Source of the DNA: Streptomyces sp. SAI-127
Lineage (GTDB): Bacteria; Actinomycetota; Actinomycetes; Streptomycetales; Streptomycetaceae
Assembly: GCF_029894425.1 (NCBI RefSeq)
Contig: NZ_JARXYJ010000001.1
Span: 6,406,501-6,470,500 of the forward strand
Length of the DNA: 64,000 nt
Reading direction: 5' to 3'
Under the pieces are notes generated by a model that was given only the letters and a program-made list of their open reading frames with translations, made no database searches and was not told where the DNA came from. This document shows positions 1 to 9,313 of this stretch, in pieces (position 1 is the stretch's first letter; each line of letters begins with the position of its first letter). The translations under genes were made by a program, and so were the position numbers.

Positions 1-814
1 CGGCCAACGAGGCCAGCCAGTCGACCAGCAGGGCCAGCGTCACCGTGAGGATCGAGCCGAGCATCAGCACCGGCATCCGCTGGTTGGTGATGCCGGTCGT
101 GATCAGGACGCCCAGCCCGCCGCCCCCGCCGAAGGTCGCGAGGGTCGCCGTACCGACGTTGAGGACCAGGGCCGTGCGGACACCCGCGAGGATCAGCGGG
201 ACGGCCAGCGGGAGTTCGACGCGTGACAGCACCCCCATGGGCGACATTCCGATGCCCCGTGCCGCTTCCAGCAGGGTCGGGTCGTTCGCCTTCAGGCCCG
301 CGATCGTGTTCGACAGGACCGGCAGGACGGCGTAGGCGACCATGCCGATCAGGGCCGCCTTCATGCCCGTGCCCAGCCAGATCACCAGCAGGGCCAGCAG
401 GCCGATCGCCGGGGTCGCCTGGCCCATGTTGGCGAACGCCATCGCCACCGGGCTCGCCTTCCGGAAGGCCCTTCGGGTCAGCACGATCCCCAGCGGGATC
501 GCGATGATCAGCACGAAGAACGTCGAGATCGCCGTCAGCTCCACCTGCTGCCACAGGGCCTTGGACACCTGCCCGTTCGACAGCGCGTTCTCGGAGATCG
601 GATCCAGGTCGGCCTGCGCGAACCACAGCCAGGTCGCGAGCAGGACCGCGATGAGGAACGCGGGCAGAAAGGTCAGCTTCCGCCAGGTCACCCGCCTGCT
701 TGGCGGGTCCGGCGGGGGAGGGGCCTCGGTCTCCTCCGGGTCTGCCGTCCCCTCCGGGGCGACCGTCTCCTCCGGATCGAGGGTCTCCGGCGTCTCCAGC
801 CCGGGGCTCGTCAC
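1..814 (-). CDS. Glycine betaine/choline-type ABC transporter permease (3' end beyond window)
   Basis: Inner-membrane permease of a ProU/OpuC-type osmoprotectant importer. The gene reads off the left edge, so the C-terminus is missing; about 271 codons are visible. It starts at a GTG whose first bases overlap the TGA of the upstream ATPase gene (GTGA overlap), which indicates translational coupling. The first ~35 residues are acidic and proline-rich, then hydrophobic helices begin, and a binding-protein-dependent permease EAA loop (EAARGIGMSP) is visible. It is the third gene of a permease-ATPase-permease run on the minus strand; the solute-binding protein gene probably lies further left. Identification rests on the EAA loop and operon context; substrate is inferred from the CBS-containing ATPase. 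Confidence 0.88.
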   Translation of the reverse strand, partial: MTSPGLETPETLDPEETVAPEGTADPEETEAPPPPDPPSRRVTWRKLTFLPAFLIAVLLATWLWFAQADLDPISENALSNGQVSKALWQQVELTAISTFFVLIIAIPLGIVLTRRAFRKASPVAMAFANMGQATPAIGLLALLVIWLGTGMKAALIGMVAYAVLPVLSNTIAGLKANDPTLLEAARGIGMSPMGVLSRVELPLAVPLILAGVRTALVLNVGTATLATFGGGGGLGVLITTGITNQRMPVLMLGSILTVTLALLVDWLASLA

Positions 815-2034
815 GCCCCCTCCTGCTCGGCGTGCGTCTGGGCGGCCCGGATCTCCTCCAGCGCGTGCTGGTGCTCCCTCGCCTCCAGCCGGTCGGCCTC
901 CAGCAGTTCGTGCACGGAGTTCATGAGCGTCTCCATGTCGACGACCCCCGTGTACTCACCGCGCCGCCCGGTCACCGCGACCCGCCCCGCGTTGTCGGTC
1001 AGCACGGCCTCCAGCGCGTCCCGCAGCGTCGCGTCCCTGGTCACCGTGTCGCTCACCAGCGTCCCGGCCCGGGCCAGCGCCCCCTTGGCGCGCATCATGT
1101 CCCCGCGCCGGAGCCACTTGTACGGCCGGCCGCGCTTGTCGAGCAGCAGGATCTCGTTCGTGCCGCTGCCCCGGAGCTTGTTGAAGATCTCCTGGACGGG
1201 GTCGTCGACGGTCACCGTCGGATAGTCGGTGATCTCCACATCCCGTACGCGGGTGAGGTTCAGCCGCTTCAGCGCCGCCCCGGCTCCGACGAAACCGGAC
1301 ACGAAGTCGTCCGCCGGGTTGGTCAGGATGGCCTCGGGGGTGTCGAACTGGGCGATGTGGGACCGTTCGCGCAGGACGGCGATCCGGTCACCGAGCTTGA
1401 TCGCCTCGTCGAAGTCATGGGTGACGAAGACGATCGTCTTGTGCAGCTCGTGCTGGAGCCTGATCAGCTCGTCCTGGAGATGATCGCGGGTGATCGGGTC
1501 GACCGCGCCGAACGGCTCGTCCATCAGCAGGACCGGGGGATCGGCCGCCAATGCCCTCGCCACGCCCACCCGCTGCTGCTGGCCACCGGAGAGCCCGCGT
1601 GGATAGCGGCCCTGGAACTCCCCGGGGTCGAGCCCGACGAGGTCGAGCAGCTCCTCCACGCGGTCCTGGATCCGGCCCTTTCCCCAGCCGATCATCTTCG
1701 GTACGAGCGCGATGTTCTGCGCGACCGTCATGTGCGGGAAGAGACCGGCCGACTGGATCGCATAGCCCACCTTGCGGCGCAGCTTGACCGGATCGATGTC
1801 GGTCACGTCCTCACCGTTGATCCGGATGCGTCCACCGGTCGGCTCGATCAACCTGTTGATCATCTTGAGTGTCGTCGACTTGCCGCATCCGGACGGCCCG
1901 ACGAAGACGACGAGCTCGCCCGCCTTGATCTCCATGGTGACGTTGTCGACGGCGGGCCGCGGGTTGCCGGGATACCTCTTGGTCAGGTTCTCCAGCTCGA
2001 TGGACGCACCTGAGGTGCCGGACGTCTCAGGCAC
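811..2034 (-). CDS. Betaine/choline/proline ABC transporter ATP-binding protein with CBS domains
   Basis: Cytoplasmic ATPase energising osmoprotectant uptake, ProV/OpuCA type. Visible motifs are Walker A (GPSGCGKST), signature (LSGGQQQRV), Walker B (VLLMDEPFG) and the switch His (VFVTHDFDEA). The C-terminal ~150 residues fit a CBS pair, which in this family senses ionic strength. A TTG at 2049 would extend the frame, but the GTG at 2034 sits a few bases after a strong GAGGGGG ribosome site and is preferred, giving 407 residues. That start overlaps the end of the upstream permease gene by 8 bases, and the stop overlaps the next permease start, so all three genes are coupled. Confidence 0.92.
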   Translation of the reverse strand: MPETSGTSGASIELENLTKRYPGNPRPAVDNVTMEIKAGELVVFVGPSGCGKSTTLKMINRLIEPTGGRIRINGEDVTDIDPVKLRRKVGYAIQSAGLFPHMTVAQNIALVPKMIGWGKGRIQDRVEELLDLVGLDPGEFQGRYPRGLSGGQQQRVGVARALAADPPVLLMDEPFGAVDPITRDHLQDELIRLQHELHKTIVFVTHDFDEAIKLGDRIAVLRERSHIAQFDTPEAILTNPADDFVSGFVGAGAALKRLNLTRVRDVEITDYPTVTVDDPVQEIFNKLRGSGTNEILLLDKRGRPYKWLRRGDMMRAKGALARAGTLVSDTVTRDATLRDALEAVLTDNAGRVAVTGRRGEYTGVVDMETLMNSVHELLEADRLEAREHQHALEEIRAAQTHAEQEGA

Positions 2035-2674
2035 GGATCCCCCTCGCAATGGTCAGCCGTCCGATGAGGACGTACGCGGCATCGAACAACAGGGCGAGGA
2101 CGATGATCCCGAGCGTGCCGGCGAGCACCTGGTTGAGCGCGTTCTTGCTGCCCAGCGAGGCGATGCCGCGGAAGATCTCGTTGCCGAGGCCGGGCCCGGA
2201 GGCGTAGGCGGCGATCGCGGCGATGCCCATCAGCATCTGGGTCGAGACCCGGATCCCGGTCAGGATCGGCGGCCAGGCGAGCGGCAGCTCCACCCGTACC
2301 AGCCGCATCGCCCGGGACATCCCGATGCCCTTGGCCGCGTCCACCAACGAGGGATCGACCCCGCGCAGCCCGACGATCGCGTTGCGCACGATCGGCAGCA
2401 GCCCGTACAGCGTCAGGGCGATCACCGTGGGCGGTACGCCCAGGCCCACGGCCGGGATGAGCAGACCGATCATGGCGAGCGAGGGGATGGTCAGAATCGT
2501 CGAGGTGGCCGTGGTGGCGAGGTTGCCTCCCCACTCGCTCCGGTAGGCCACGACCCCGATCAGCACCCCGATCGCCGTCGCCATGACCATGCACTGGAAG
2601 ACGACGCTCGCGTGCTGGTAGGCGTCCGTGAGCAGCTGCTGGTGGCGGTTGCCGAGGTACTCCCAGAAGCTCAC
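2027..2674 (-). CDS. Glycine betaine/choline-type ABC transporter permease
   Basis: Second membrane subunit of the osmoprotectant importer, about 215 residues. Several hydrophobic helices and the EAA loop (DAAKGIGMSRAM) are visible. A longer open frame runs upstream to 2812, but its first ~45 residues are Arg/Ser-rich and non-native in look. GTG at 2674 lies about 5 bases after GGGGTGA and gives a normal N-terminus (SFWEYLGNRH). First gene of the operon; two different permeases flanking one ATPase is the usual arrangement in this family. Confidence 0.88.
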   Translation of the reverse strand: MSFWEYLGNRHQQLLTDAYQHASVVFQCMVMATAIGVLIGVVAYRSEWGGNLATTATSTILTIPSLAMIGLLIPAVGLGVPPTVIALTLYGLLPIVRNAIVGLRGVDPSLVDAAKGIGMSRAMRLVRVELPLAWPPILTGIRVSTQMLMGIAAIAAYASGPGLGNEIFRGIASLGSKNALNQVLAGTLGIIVLALLFDAAYVLIGRLTIARGIRA

Positions 2675-2696
2675 ACGGCTCACCCCACGATCGCGG

Positions 2697-3176
2697 TCAG
2701 GTCCTCGCCGAGTCCTCCGCCGCCTGCTCCACCAACGGGATGATCCGCAGCGGAACGGGGTTCTCCATGACGATCGCGGTGGCGGCCCGGACGATCCCAT
2801 CGAAACCGACAACGCGGTCGATCACACGTTGGAGATCGGCGTTGGAGCGGGCCACGAGGCGGCACAGCATGTCCCCGCTGCCGGTGGTGGTGTGCAGCTC
2901 GAGGACCTCCGGCACGGTCGCCAAGTGAGCCCGTACGTCGGCCCCTTGCCCCTGCCGGATCTGGAGCGTGGCGAACGCGGTCACCGGGTAGCCGAGCGCC
3001 GCCGGATCGACCTGCGGACCGAATCCCCGGATGACTCCGTTCGACTGAAGCCGGTCGAGCCGCGCCTGCACGGTCCCCCGGGCCACCCCCAGCCGCCGGG
3101 ACATCTCCAGCACCCCGATCCGCGGCTCGCGCGCGAGGAGCACGATGATCCGTCCGTCCAGCTCGTCGATCCCCAC
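2697..3176 (-). CDS. Lrp/AsnC family transcriptional regulator
   Basis: DNA-binding regulator of about 159 residues. The N-terminus has the typical AsnC helix-turn-helix (DELDGRIIVLLAREPRIG, then VARGTVQARLDRL), followed by a RAM ligand-binding domain from about residue 65 to 145. It starts at GTG 3176 behind GGGAGG. It is divergent from hppD across a 126-bp gap, so control of tyrosine breakdown in response to an amino acid is a reasonable inference. It could also affect the osmoprotectant operon just downstream on the same strand. Confidence 0.9.
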   Translation of the reverse strand: MGIDELDGRIIVLLAREPRIGVLEMSRRLGVARGTVQARLDRLQSNGVIRGFGPQVDPAALGYPVTAFATLQIRQGQGADVRAHLATVPEVLELHTTTGSGDMLCRLVARSNADLQRVIDRVVGFDGIVRAATAIVMENPVPLRIIPLVEQAAEDSART

Positions 3177-4448
<1,272 letters not shown>

Positions 4449-4488
4449 CGAGCACCCCCTTTCCGCGTAACGCTCGTAGGCTGGCCCC

Positions 4489-4770
4489 ATGGCCAGGATC
4501 AACGACGTGGGCGGCACCCAGGGCTTCGGCGCGATCGACACCACCGACGACACCGAGCCCTTCCACGCGGACTGGGAGGCGCGGGTGGTCGGGCTCTACA
4601 ACACCCTGCGCGCGCAAGGGATCTTCAACACGAACGAGTTCCGGGACGCGATCGAGTCCATGCCACCGGCGGACTATCTGGCGACCTCGTACTACGAACG
4701 CTGGTTCCTGGCGATCTGCGCGCTGCTGGAGCGCAAGGGCGTGATCGAGCCGGGTGAGCTCGATGACTGA
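4489..4770 (+). CDS. Nitrile hydratase beta subunit, N-terminal half (separate subunit)
   Basis: A 93-residue protein matching only the N-terminal helical half of nitrile hydratase beta: opening INDVGGTQGFG, then F-HADWEARV and SYYERWFLAICALL. In bacteria with three-subunit nitrile or thiocyanate hydrolases (ToyJKL, ScnABC) the beta chain is split in this way. The stop overlaps the start of the next gene, which encodes the missing beta C-terminal half. Start ATG 4489 is the only sensible one. Together with the next two genes it would form a cytoplasmic metalloenzyme converting a nitrile to an amide or hydrolysing thiocyanate; the substrate is unknown. Confidence 0.88.
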   Translation: MARINDVGGTQGFGAIDTTDDTEPFHADWEARVVGLYNTLRAQGIFNTNEFRDAIESMPPADYLATSYYERWFLAICALLERKGVIEPGELDD

Positions 4771-5062
4771 CACGCCCCCCGACCGCTTCCCGCCCGGCAC
4801 CCGGGTCCGCACCTTCCGCCACGACCCGCCGCACCACACCCGTCTGCCCCGGTACGCACGCGGCAAGCGGGGCGTGGTCGTCGAGCCGGAGGGCCCGGAC
4901 GAACTGCCCGACATCAGCGCGCAGGGCCGCGGCGACGTCCCCGTCGAGCAGATCTACGCCGTCCGCTTCGCGGCCCGTGACCTCTGGGGCGAGGGCGACC
5001 ACCACGTCGTACTGGATCTGTGGGAGAGCTACTTGGAGGAGGACCGCCAAGATGAGCGGTGA
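4763..5062 (+). CDS. Nitrile hydratase beta subunit, C-terminal SH3-like half (separate subunit)
   Basis: A 99-residue protein equivalent to the C-terminal SH3-like barrel of nitrile hydratase beta. Family hallmarks are RFPPGTRVR near the N-terminus, HHTRLPRYARGKRGVV, and YAVRFAARDLWGEG followed by DLWESYLE. ATG 4763 is preferred over in-frame GTG 4754 because GGGTGAG precedes it; it overlaps the previous gene by 8 bases. Its own end overlaps the alpha gene by 11 bases, so the three genes form a tightly coupled operon. Confidence 0.9.
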   Translation: MTDTPPDRFPPGTRVRTFRHDPPHHTRLPRYARGKRGVVVEPEGPDELPDISAQGRGDVPVEQIYAVRFAARDLWGEGDHHVVLDLWESYLEEDRQDER

Positions 5063-5636
5063 CCACCACACCGACGCGACGATCGCCCGGCGGGTACGGC
5101 GCCTGGAGACCCTCCTGGAGGAGAAGGGGCTGATCACCGGCGAGCGGCTGGACGAGGCGATCGACGCGTTCCTCGCGGAGTCCTCGCCGGCGAACGGGGC
5201 ACGGGTCGTGGCGCGCGCCTGGACCGACGACGCCTACCGGGCCCGGCTGCTCGCGGACGGCACGGCGGCGGTTCGGGAACTCGGCCACATGGAGGGCTCG
5301 TACCAGCGCCTGAGAGTCGTGGAGAACACCGAGTCCGTCCACAACGTCATCGTCTGCACCCTGTGCTCCTGCTACCCGCTCCGCCTCCTCGGCCCCTCCC
5401 CCAGCTGGTACAAGTCCGAGGCCTACCGTTCCCGCGTGGTCCGCGAACCCCGTGCCGTCCTACGGGAGTTCGGTCTCACCCTTCCCGACTCCGTGGACAT
5501 CGTGGTGTGGGACTCCAGCGCGGAGACCCGCTACATGGTCCTGCCGCGCAGGCCTCAGGACACGGAAGGACTGGGCGAGGAGGAGCTGGCGGCGCTGGTG
5601 ACGAGGAACGCCCTCATCGGTACGGCCGCGGTGTGA
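5052..5636 (+). CDS. Nitrile hydratase alpha subunit, cobalt type (or thiocyanate hydrolase gamma)
   Basis: Catalytic metal-binding subunit, 194 residues from ATG 5052. The claw-setting motif VCTLCSC is at residues 101-107, with Cys102, Cys105, Ser106 and Cys107 as expected ligands; Thr103 rather than Ser is the cobalt-type signature. Further family motifs are SWYKSEAYRSRVV and VWDSSAETRYMVLP. No activator or P47K-type chaperone gene is adjacent. The 3' end overlaps the convergent TPR gene by 23 bases. Nitrile hydratase against thiocyanate hydrolase cannot be settled by reading. Confidence 0.93.
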   Translation: MSGDHHTDATIARRVRRLETLLEEKGLITGERLDEAIDAFLAESSPANGARVVARAWTDDAYRARLLADGTAAVRELGHMEGSYQRLRVVENTESVHNVIVCTLCSCYPLRLLGPSPSWYKSEAYRSRVVREPRAVLREFGLTLPDSVDIVVWDSSAETRYMVLPRRPQDTEGLGEEELAALVTRNALIGTAAV

Positions 5637-7044
5637 CCGCCTTCGCGTCCCTCACCGGCAGGCCCTGGTCCGGCACGTCTCCCAGCGCCGCCAGCGCCTC
5701 CCGCGCCGCCCGCACCCGCGAGGGCGAGAAGTAGGGGTTGATCCGCAGGGCCTCCTGGAGATGCCGGCGCGCGGGGGCGTGCTGCTCCAGCTCCCGCTCG
5801 ATCATGCCCAGGTGATACGCGTACAGCGCGCTGCGCACCCCGCCCCCGTGCGCCTTGTCCGTCGCGATCCGGGCGTACCGCAGGGCTTCCCGGTCCTGGC
5901 CCGCCCGGTGCAGCGCCCACCCCAGCGCGTCCGCCACCGCGATCGCCGGCTGCCGTCGCCACTCCGCCCTGAGCCGCCGTACGGCATCAGCCGGGTCACC
6001 GTGGTCCGCCTCGAACTGCCCGAGAACCAGCTCCTCGTCGGCCCCGGACACAGAAGCGGTCCGCACCCTCGCCAGCAGCAGGTCGTACTGCACCCGGGCC
6101 GCCTGCCCGAGCCCCAGCGACTCGTACAACTCGCCCAGCTCCAGGGCGTATTGCGGCAGCGGCTGCATCGCGAGGGCCATCCGGTAGGCGTTCAGGGCCT
6201 CCGTCGTGCGGCCCAGTGCCGCAAGGACCCGCCCCTGCCCGGCCTGCGCGGCCCGCTGGTCGGGGTCGATACGGACCGCCTCCTGGAAGTGCCGCAGCGC
6301 GTCCTCGCGGTCGCCGCGCTCCCAGGCGAGCTGCCCGGCCCGCTCCAGATACTCGGCCCGCTCGGCCGGCGTTCGCGCCCCCGCCGCCGCGTCGGCCAGC
6401 TGGGCCGCCGCGTCCTCGCGCCAGCCCCGGTCCCGGTACACGGCCGCCGCCCGCGCCCGCACCGCAGGCCCCGACCGCAGATCCATCAGCCGCTCCAGCG
6501 CCGCATGGGCCGCCTTGTAGTCCCCGAGCCCCGTGTACGCGTCGATCAGCGCCGGATACGTCGTCCACCGCTTCGGCTCCAGGTTCCGCGCCGCCTCAGC
6601 CCAGGTCAGCGCGGTCCGGAAGTCCCGGCGCGCGTTCGCGAGGACGGCCAGACCACCGAGGGCCGCCGCGTTCCTGCGTACCTGCAGGGACGTCCGCAGC
6701 GTGTCGTCGGCCTTCGCGTAGAACGCCGGGTCGGCCGTCCGCCGCGCCTGTTCGACGTACGCCGTGCCGAGCACCGCCCACGACTCGGCGTCCTCGGGAT
6801 GCCGGCGCAGATGGCTCTCCCGCTCGCCGATCAGCGCCGCCAGGTCGGGCAGCGCGGCCGGCACCCCGGCGGCGACCGCCGACAGCGCCTGGGCACCCGG
6901 GGCCGGGGCGGGCGAGCGGGTCGCCGTCCGCTCCGGGGGCAGCAGCATCAGCGCCGTACCGAGCACCGCGCAGCCCGCGACCGCGGCCAGCACCACGCGC
7001 CCGTGCAGCCGGGCCCGCCGGTTCTCCGTGGCTTGGTTCTCCAT
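5614..7044 (-). CDS. Membrane-anchored tetratricopeptide repeat protein
   Basis: About 476 residues from ATG 7044 (a GTG three codons upstream at 7053 is possible; neither has a clear ribosome site). One transmembrane helix lies near residues 18-38 after a basic N-terminus. An Ala/Pro linker follows, and the rest is a run of TPR-like helical pairs, for example AESWAVLGTAYVEQARR, KAAHAALERLMDL, DALRHFQEAVRIDPDQ and RRHLQEALRINPYFS. TPR proteins are scaffolds; no enzymatic motif is visible. It is convergent with the nitrile hydratase operon and divergent from the FAD oxidase. Confidence 0.85.
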   Translation of the reverse strand: MENQATENRRARLHGRVVLAAVAGCAVLGTALMLLPPERTATRSPAPAPGAQALSAVAAGVPAALPDLAALIGERESHLRRHPEDAESWAVLGTAYVEQARRTADPAFYAKADDTLRTSLQVRRNAAALGGLAVLANARRDFRTALTWAEAARNLEPKRWTTYPALIDAYTGLGDYKAAHAALERLMDLRSGPAVRARAAAVYRDRGWREDAAAQLADAAAGARTPAERAEYLERAGQLAWERGDREDALRHFQEAVRIDPDQRAAQAGQGRVLAALGRTTEALNAYRMALAMQPLPQYALELGELYESLGLGQAARVQYDLLLARVRTASVSGADEELVLGQFEADHGDPADAVRRLRAEWRRQPAIAVADALGWALHRAGQDREALRYARIATDKAHGGGVRSALYAYHLGMIERELEQHAPARRHLQEALRINPYFSPSRVRAAREALAALGDVPDQGLPVRDAKAVTPRPYR

Positions 7045-7142
7045 GGCGCTCACTGTGCGTCAATACGACGAGCACACCCCGGCGCTCGGCAGTCGGCGCT
7101 GGTGGGGTTCACACCGATGGCCCCCGGTGCGACGCTGTGATC

Positions 7143-8543
7143 ATGAGCCGTATCGAAGCCCCCCGCGACGAGGTCACCGGCAACCTCGTCGACCGTCTGC
7201 TGAGCGCTCTGCCCGCCGAGGCCGTTCTCGCCGACCCGGACGTCACGGTCTCCTACGCCAACGACATGGCGAGCTTCTGCCCGGCCGGCACCCCCGCCGT
7301 GGTCGTCCTGCCGCGCACGGTCGAGCAGGTCCAGCACGTCATGCGCGTCGCCACCGAACTGCGCGTCCCGGTCGTTCCCCAGGGCGCCCGCACGGGCCTG
7401 TCGGGCGCGGCCAACGCCTCCGACGGCTGCATCGTGCTGTCCCTGACGAAGATGGACCGGATCCTGGAGATCAATCCGGTCGACCGCATCGCCGTCGTCG
7501 AACCCGGCGTCGTCAACGCGACCCTGTCCCGCGCAGTGAACGAACTCGGCCTCTACTACCCGCCGGACCCCTCCAGCTGGGAGATGTGCACGATCGGCGG
7601 CAACATCGGCACCGCGTCCGGCGGGCTGTGCTGTGTGAAGTACGGGGTGACGGCGGAGTACGTCCTCGGACTGGACGTCGTCCTCGCCGACGGGCGGCTC
7701 ATGTCCACGGGCCGCCGTACCGCCAAGGGGGTCGCCGGATACGACATGACCCGCCTCTTCGTCGGCTCCGAGGGCTCACTCGGCATCGTCGTGCAGGCGA
7801 CCCTGGCGCTCAGGCCGAAGCCGCCCGAGCAGCTGGTGCTGGCCGCCGAGTTCGCGTCCGGGGCCGCCGCCTGCGACGCGGTGTGCCGGATCATGGAGGG
7901 CGGACACGTGCCGTCCCTCCTCGAACTGATGGACCGTACGACGGTCAAGGCCGTCAACGACCTGGCGCACATGGGACTTCCGGAGACCACCGAGGCCCTC
8001 CTCCTCGCCGCCTTCGACACCACGGACCCGGCGGCCGACCTCGCGGCGGTCGGCGCGCTGTGCGAGGCGGCGGGCGCCTCGCAGGTCGTCCCGGCCGACG
8101 ACGCCGCCGAGTCGGAACTGCTGCTCCAGGCCCGCAGGCTCTCCCTCACCGCACTCGAGGCCGTCAAGGGCACCACGATGATCGACGACGTGTGCGTGCC
8201 CCGCTCCCGGCTCGGCGAGCTGTTCGAGGGGACCGAGCGGATCGCTGAGAAACACCAGCTCACCATCGGTGTCGTCGCCCACGCGGGCGACGGCAACACC
8301 CACCCCACGGTCTGCTTCGACGCGGCCGACCCCGACGAGTCCCGGCGCGCCCGCGAGTCCTTCGACGAGATCATGGCCCTCGGCCTGGAACTCGGCGGCA
8401 CGATCACCGGGGAGCACGGCGTGGGCGTACTGAAGAAGGAGTGGCTGGCGCGTGAGATCGGCCCGGTGGGGGTGGAGATGCAGCGGGCGGTGAAAGGGGT
8501 CTTCGACCCGCTGGGGATCCTGAACCCGGGCAAGCTGTTCTGA
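7143..8543 (+). CDS. FAD-linked oxidase, glycolate/D-lactate oxidase (GlcD) type
   Basis: Predicted flavoprotein oxidising a 2-hydroxy acid, 466 residues from ATG 7143. The FAD-binding PCMH domain spans about residues 45-220, with the pyrophosphate-binding stretch VPQGARTGLSGAAN and IGGNIGTASGG. The C-terminal cap carries the family metal-site pattern VVAHAGDGNTHP and a GGTITGEHGVG segment, ending in GILNPGKLF. Glycolate, D-lactate or a related acid are all possible substrates. It stands alone between divergent and convergent neighbours. Confidence 0.9.
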   Translation: MSRIEAPRDEVTGNLVDRLLSALPAEAVLADPDVTVSYANDMASFCPAGTPAVVVLPRTVEQVQHVMRVATELRVPVVPQGARTGLSGAANASDGCIVLSLTKMDRILEINPVDRIAVVEPGVVNATLSRAVNELGLYYPPDPSSWEMCTIGGNIGTASGGLCCVKYGVTAEYVLGLDVVLADGRLMSTGRRTAKGVAGYDMTRLFVGSEGSLGIVVQATLALRPKPPEQLVLAAEFASGAAACDAVCRIMEGGHVPSLLELMDRTTVKAVNDLAHMGLPETTEALLLAAFDTTDPAADLAAVGALCEAAGASQVVPADDAAESELLLQARRLSLTALEAVKGTTMIDDVCVPRSRLGELFEGTERIAEKHQLTIGVVAHAGDGNTHPTVCFDAADPDESRRARESFDEIMALGLELGGTITGEHGVGVLKKEWLAREIGPVGVEMQRAVKGVFDPLGILNPGKLF

Positions 8544-8561
8544 CACCTGTCCCGCCGGGGG

Positions 8562-9038
8562 TCACTCCCCGTCCGCCGATTCGTCGCTCGGCCAGGGGTC
8601 GCCCAGCCAGAGGTCGTCGGCCGGGGTCGGGGCCAGCAGCTCGGCGAGACCGTCGTCGATACCGAGCTGCTCCGCCTCGGAGCCCGGCGGCACCACCCTC
8701 AGCGTGCGCTCCAGCCAGGACGAGACCTGCGCGGCCGGGGCCTCCAGAAGGGCGTCGCCGTCGGGGGAGCTCAGGGCCATCAGGACGACGCCGCGGCCCG
8801 CGACCTTCGTCGGCCACACCCGCACGTCCCCGTGCCCGCACGGGCGGAACACCCCCTCCACGAGGAGTTCGCGGGCGAAGGTCCAGTGGACGGGGTGGTC
8901 CGAACCGATGTGGAAGGTGACGTGGACGGCGAAGGGGTCGTCGCTGCGGTAGTCCAGCCGGGCCGGGACCGGGATGCTGCGCTCGGGCGACAGGATGAGT
9001 TTGAGCTCCAGTTCGCGCTCTACCACTGTGCGGTGCAT
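8562..9038 (-). CDS. ssgG: SsgA-like sporulation/cell division protein, probably SsgG
   Basis: A 158-residue SsgA-like protein (SALP), a family limited to sporulating actinomycetes that controls septum placement and spore wall synthesis. Typical features are RTVVERELELKLIL at the N-terminus, YRSDDPFAVHVTFH and WTFARELLVEGV. Start ATG 9038; the open frame continues upstream but without family similarity. Position a few genes from hppD agrees with my memory of S. coelicolor ssgG (SCO2924). The family call is firm, the paralogue name is inferred from context. Confidence 0.85.
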   Translation of the reverse strand: MHRTVVERELELKLILSPERSIPVPARLDYRSDDPFAVHVTFHIGSDHPVHWTFARELLVEGVFRPCGHGDVRVWPTKVAGRGVVLMALSSPDGDALLEAPAAQVSSWLERTLRVVPPGSEAEQLGIDDGLAELLAPTPADDLWLGDPWPSDESADGE

Positions 9039-9313
9039 GGCGTTCGTTCCTCTCTCGGCTCGCGTCCGGGTCCTGCGGTGGGCCCGTACGAGTGGAGAGG
9101 GGGGAGGGGGCGGGATCATTACGCGAGTTCGGCGAACTTTTTTCCGGCCGTATCGCGGTCGGCGTCACGGTCGGCGTCGGGACCGGTAGCACGGCCGGTG
9201 TCAGGTCGTGCTCAAAAGGGGTGGGTCCGGTGGGACTGGCGGTGGGTCTTGCGCCGGTCTGATAGATGTGTAGCCCCCTCTATTGACCCCCGAGCAGATA
9301 CGGGACGACGGAC

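Noticed and set aside
700..2013. Long plus-strand open frame of ~437 codons opposite the osmoprotectant ATPase gene
   Set aside because: Shadow of the minus-strand gene in very GC-rich DNA; the translation is His/Arg/Pro-rich with no family motif.
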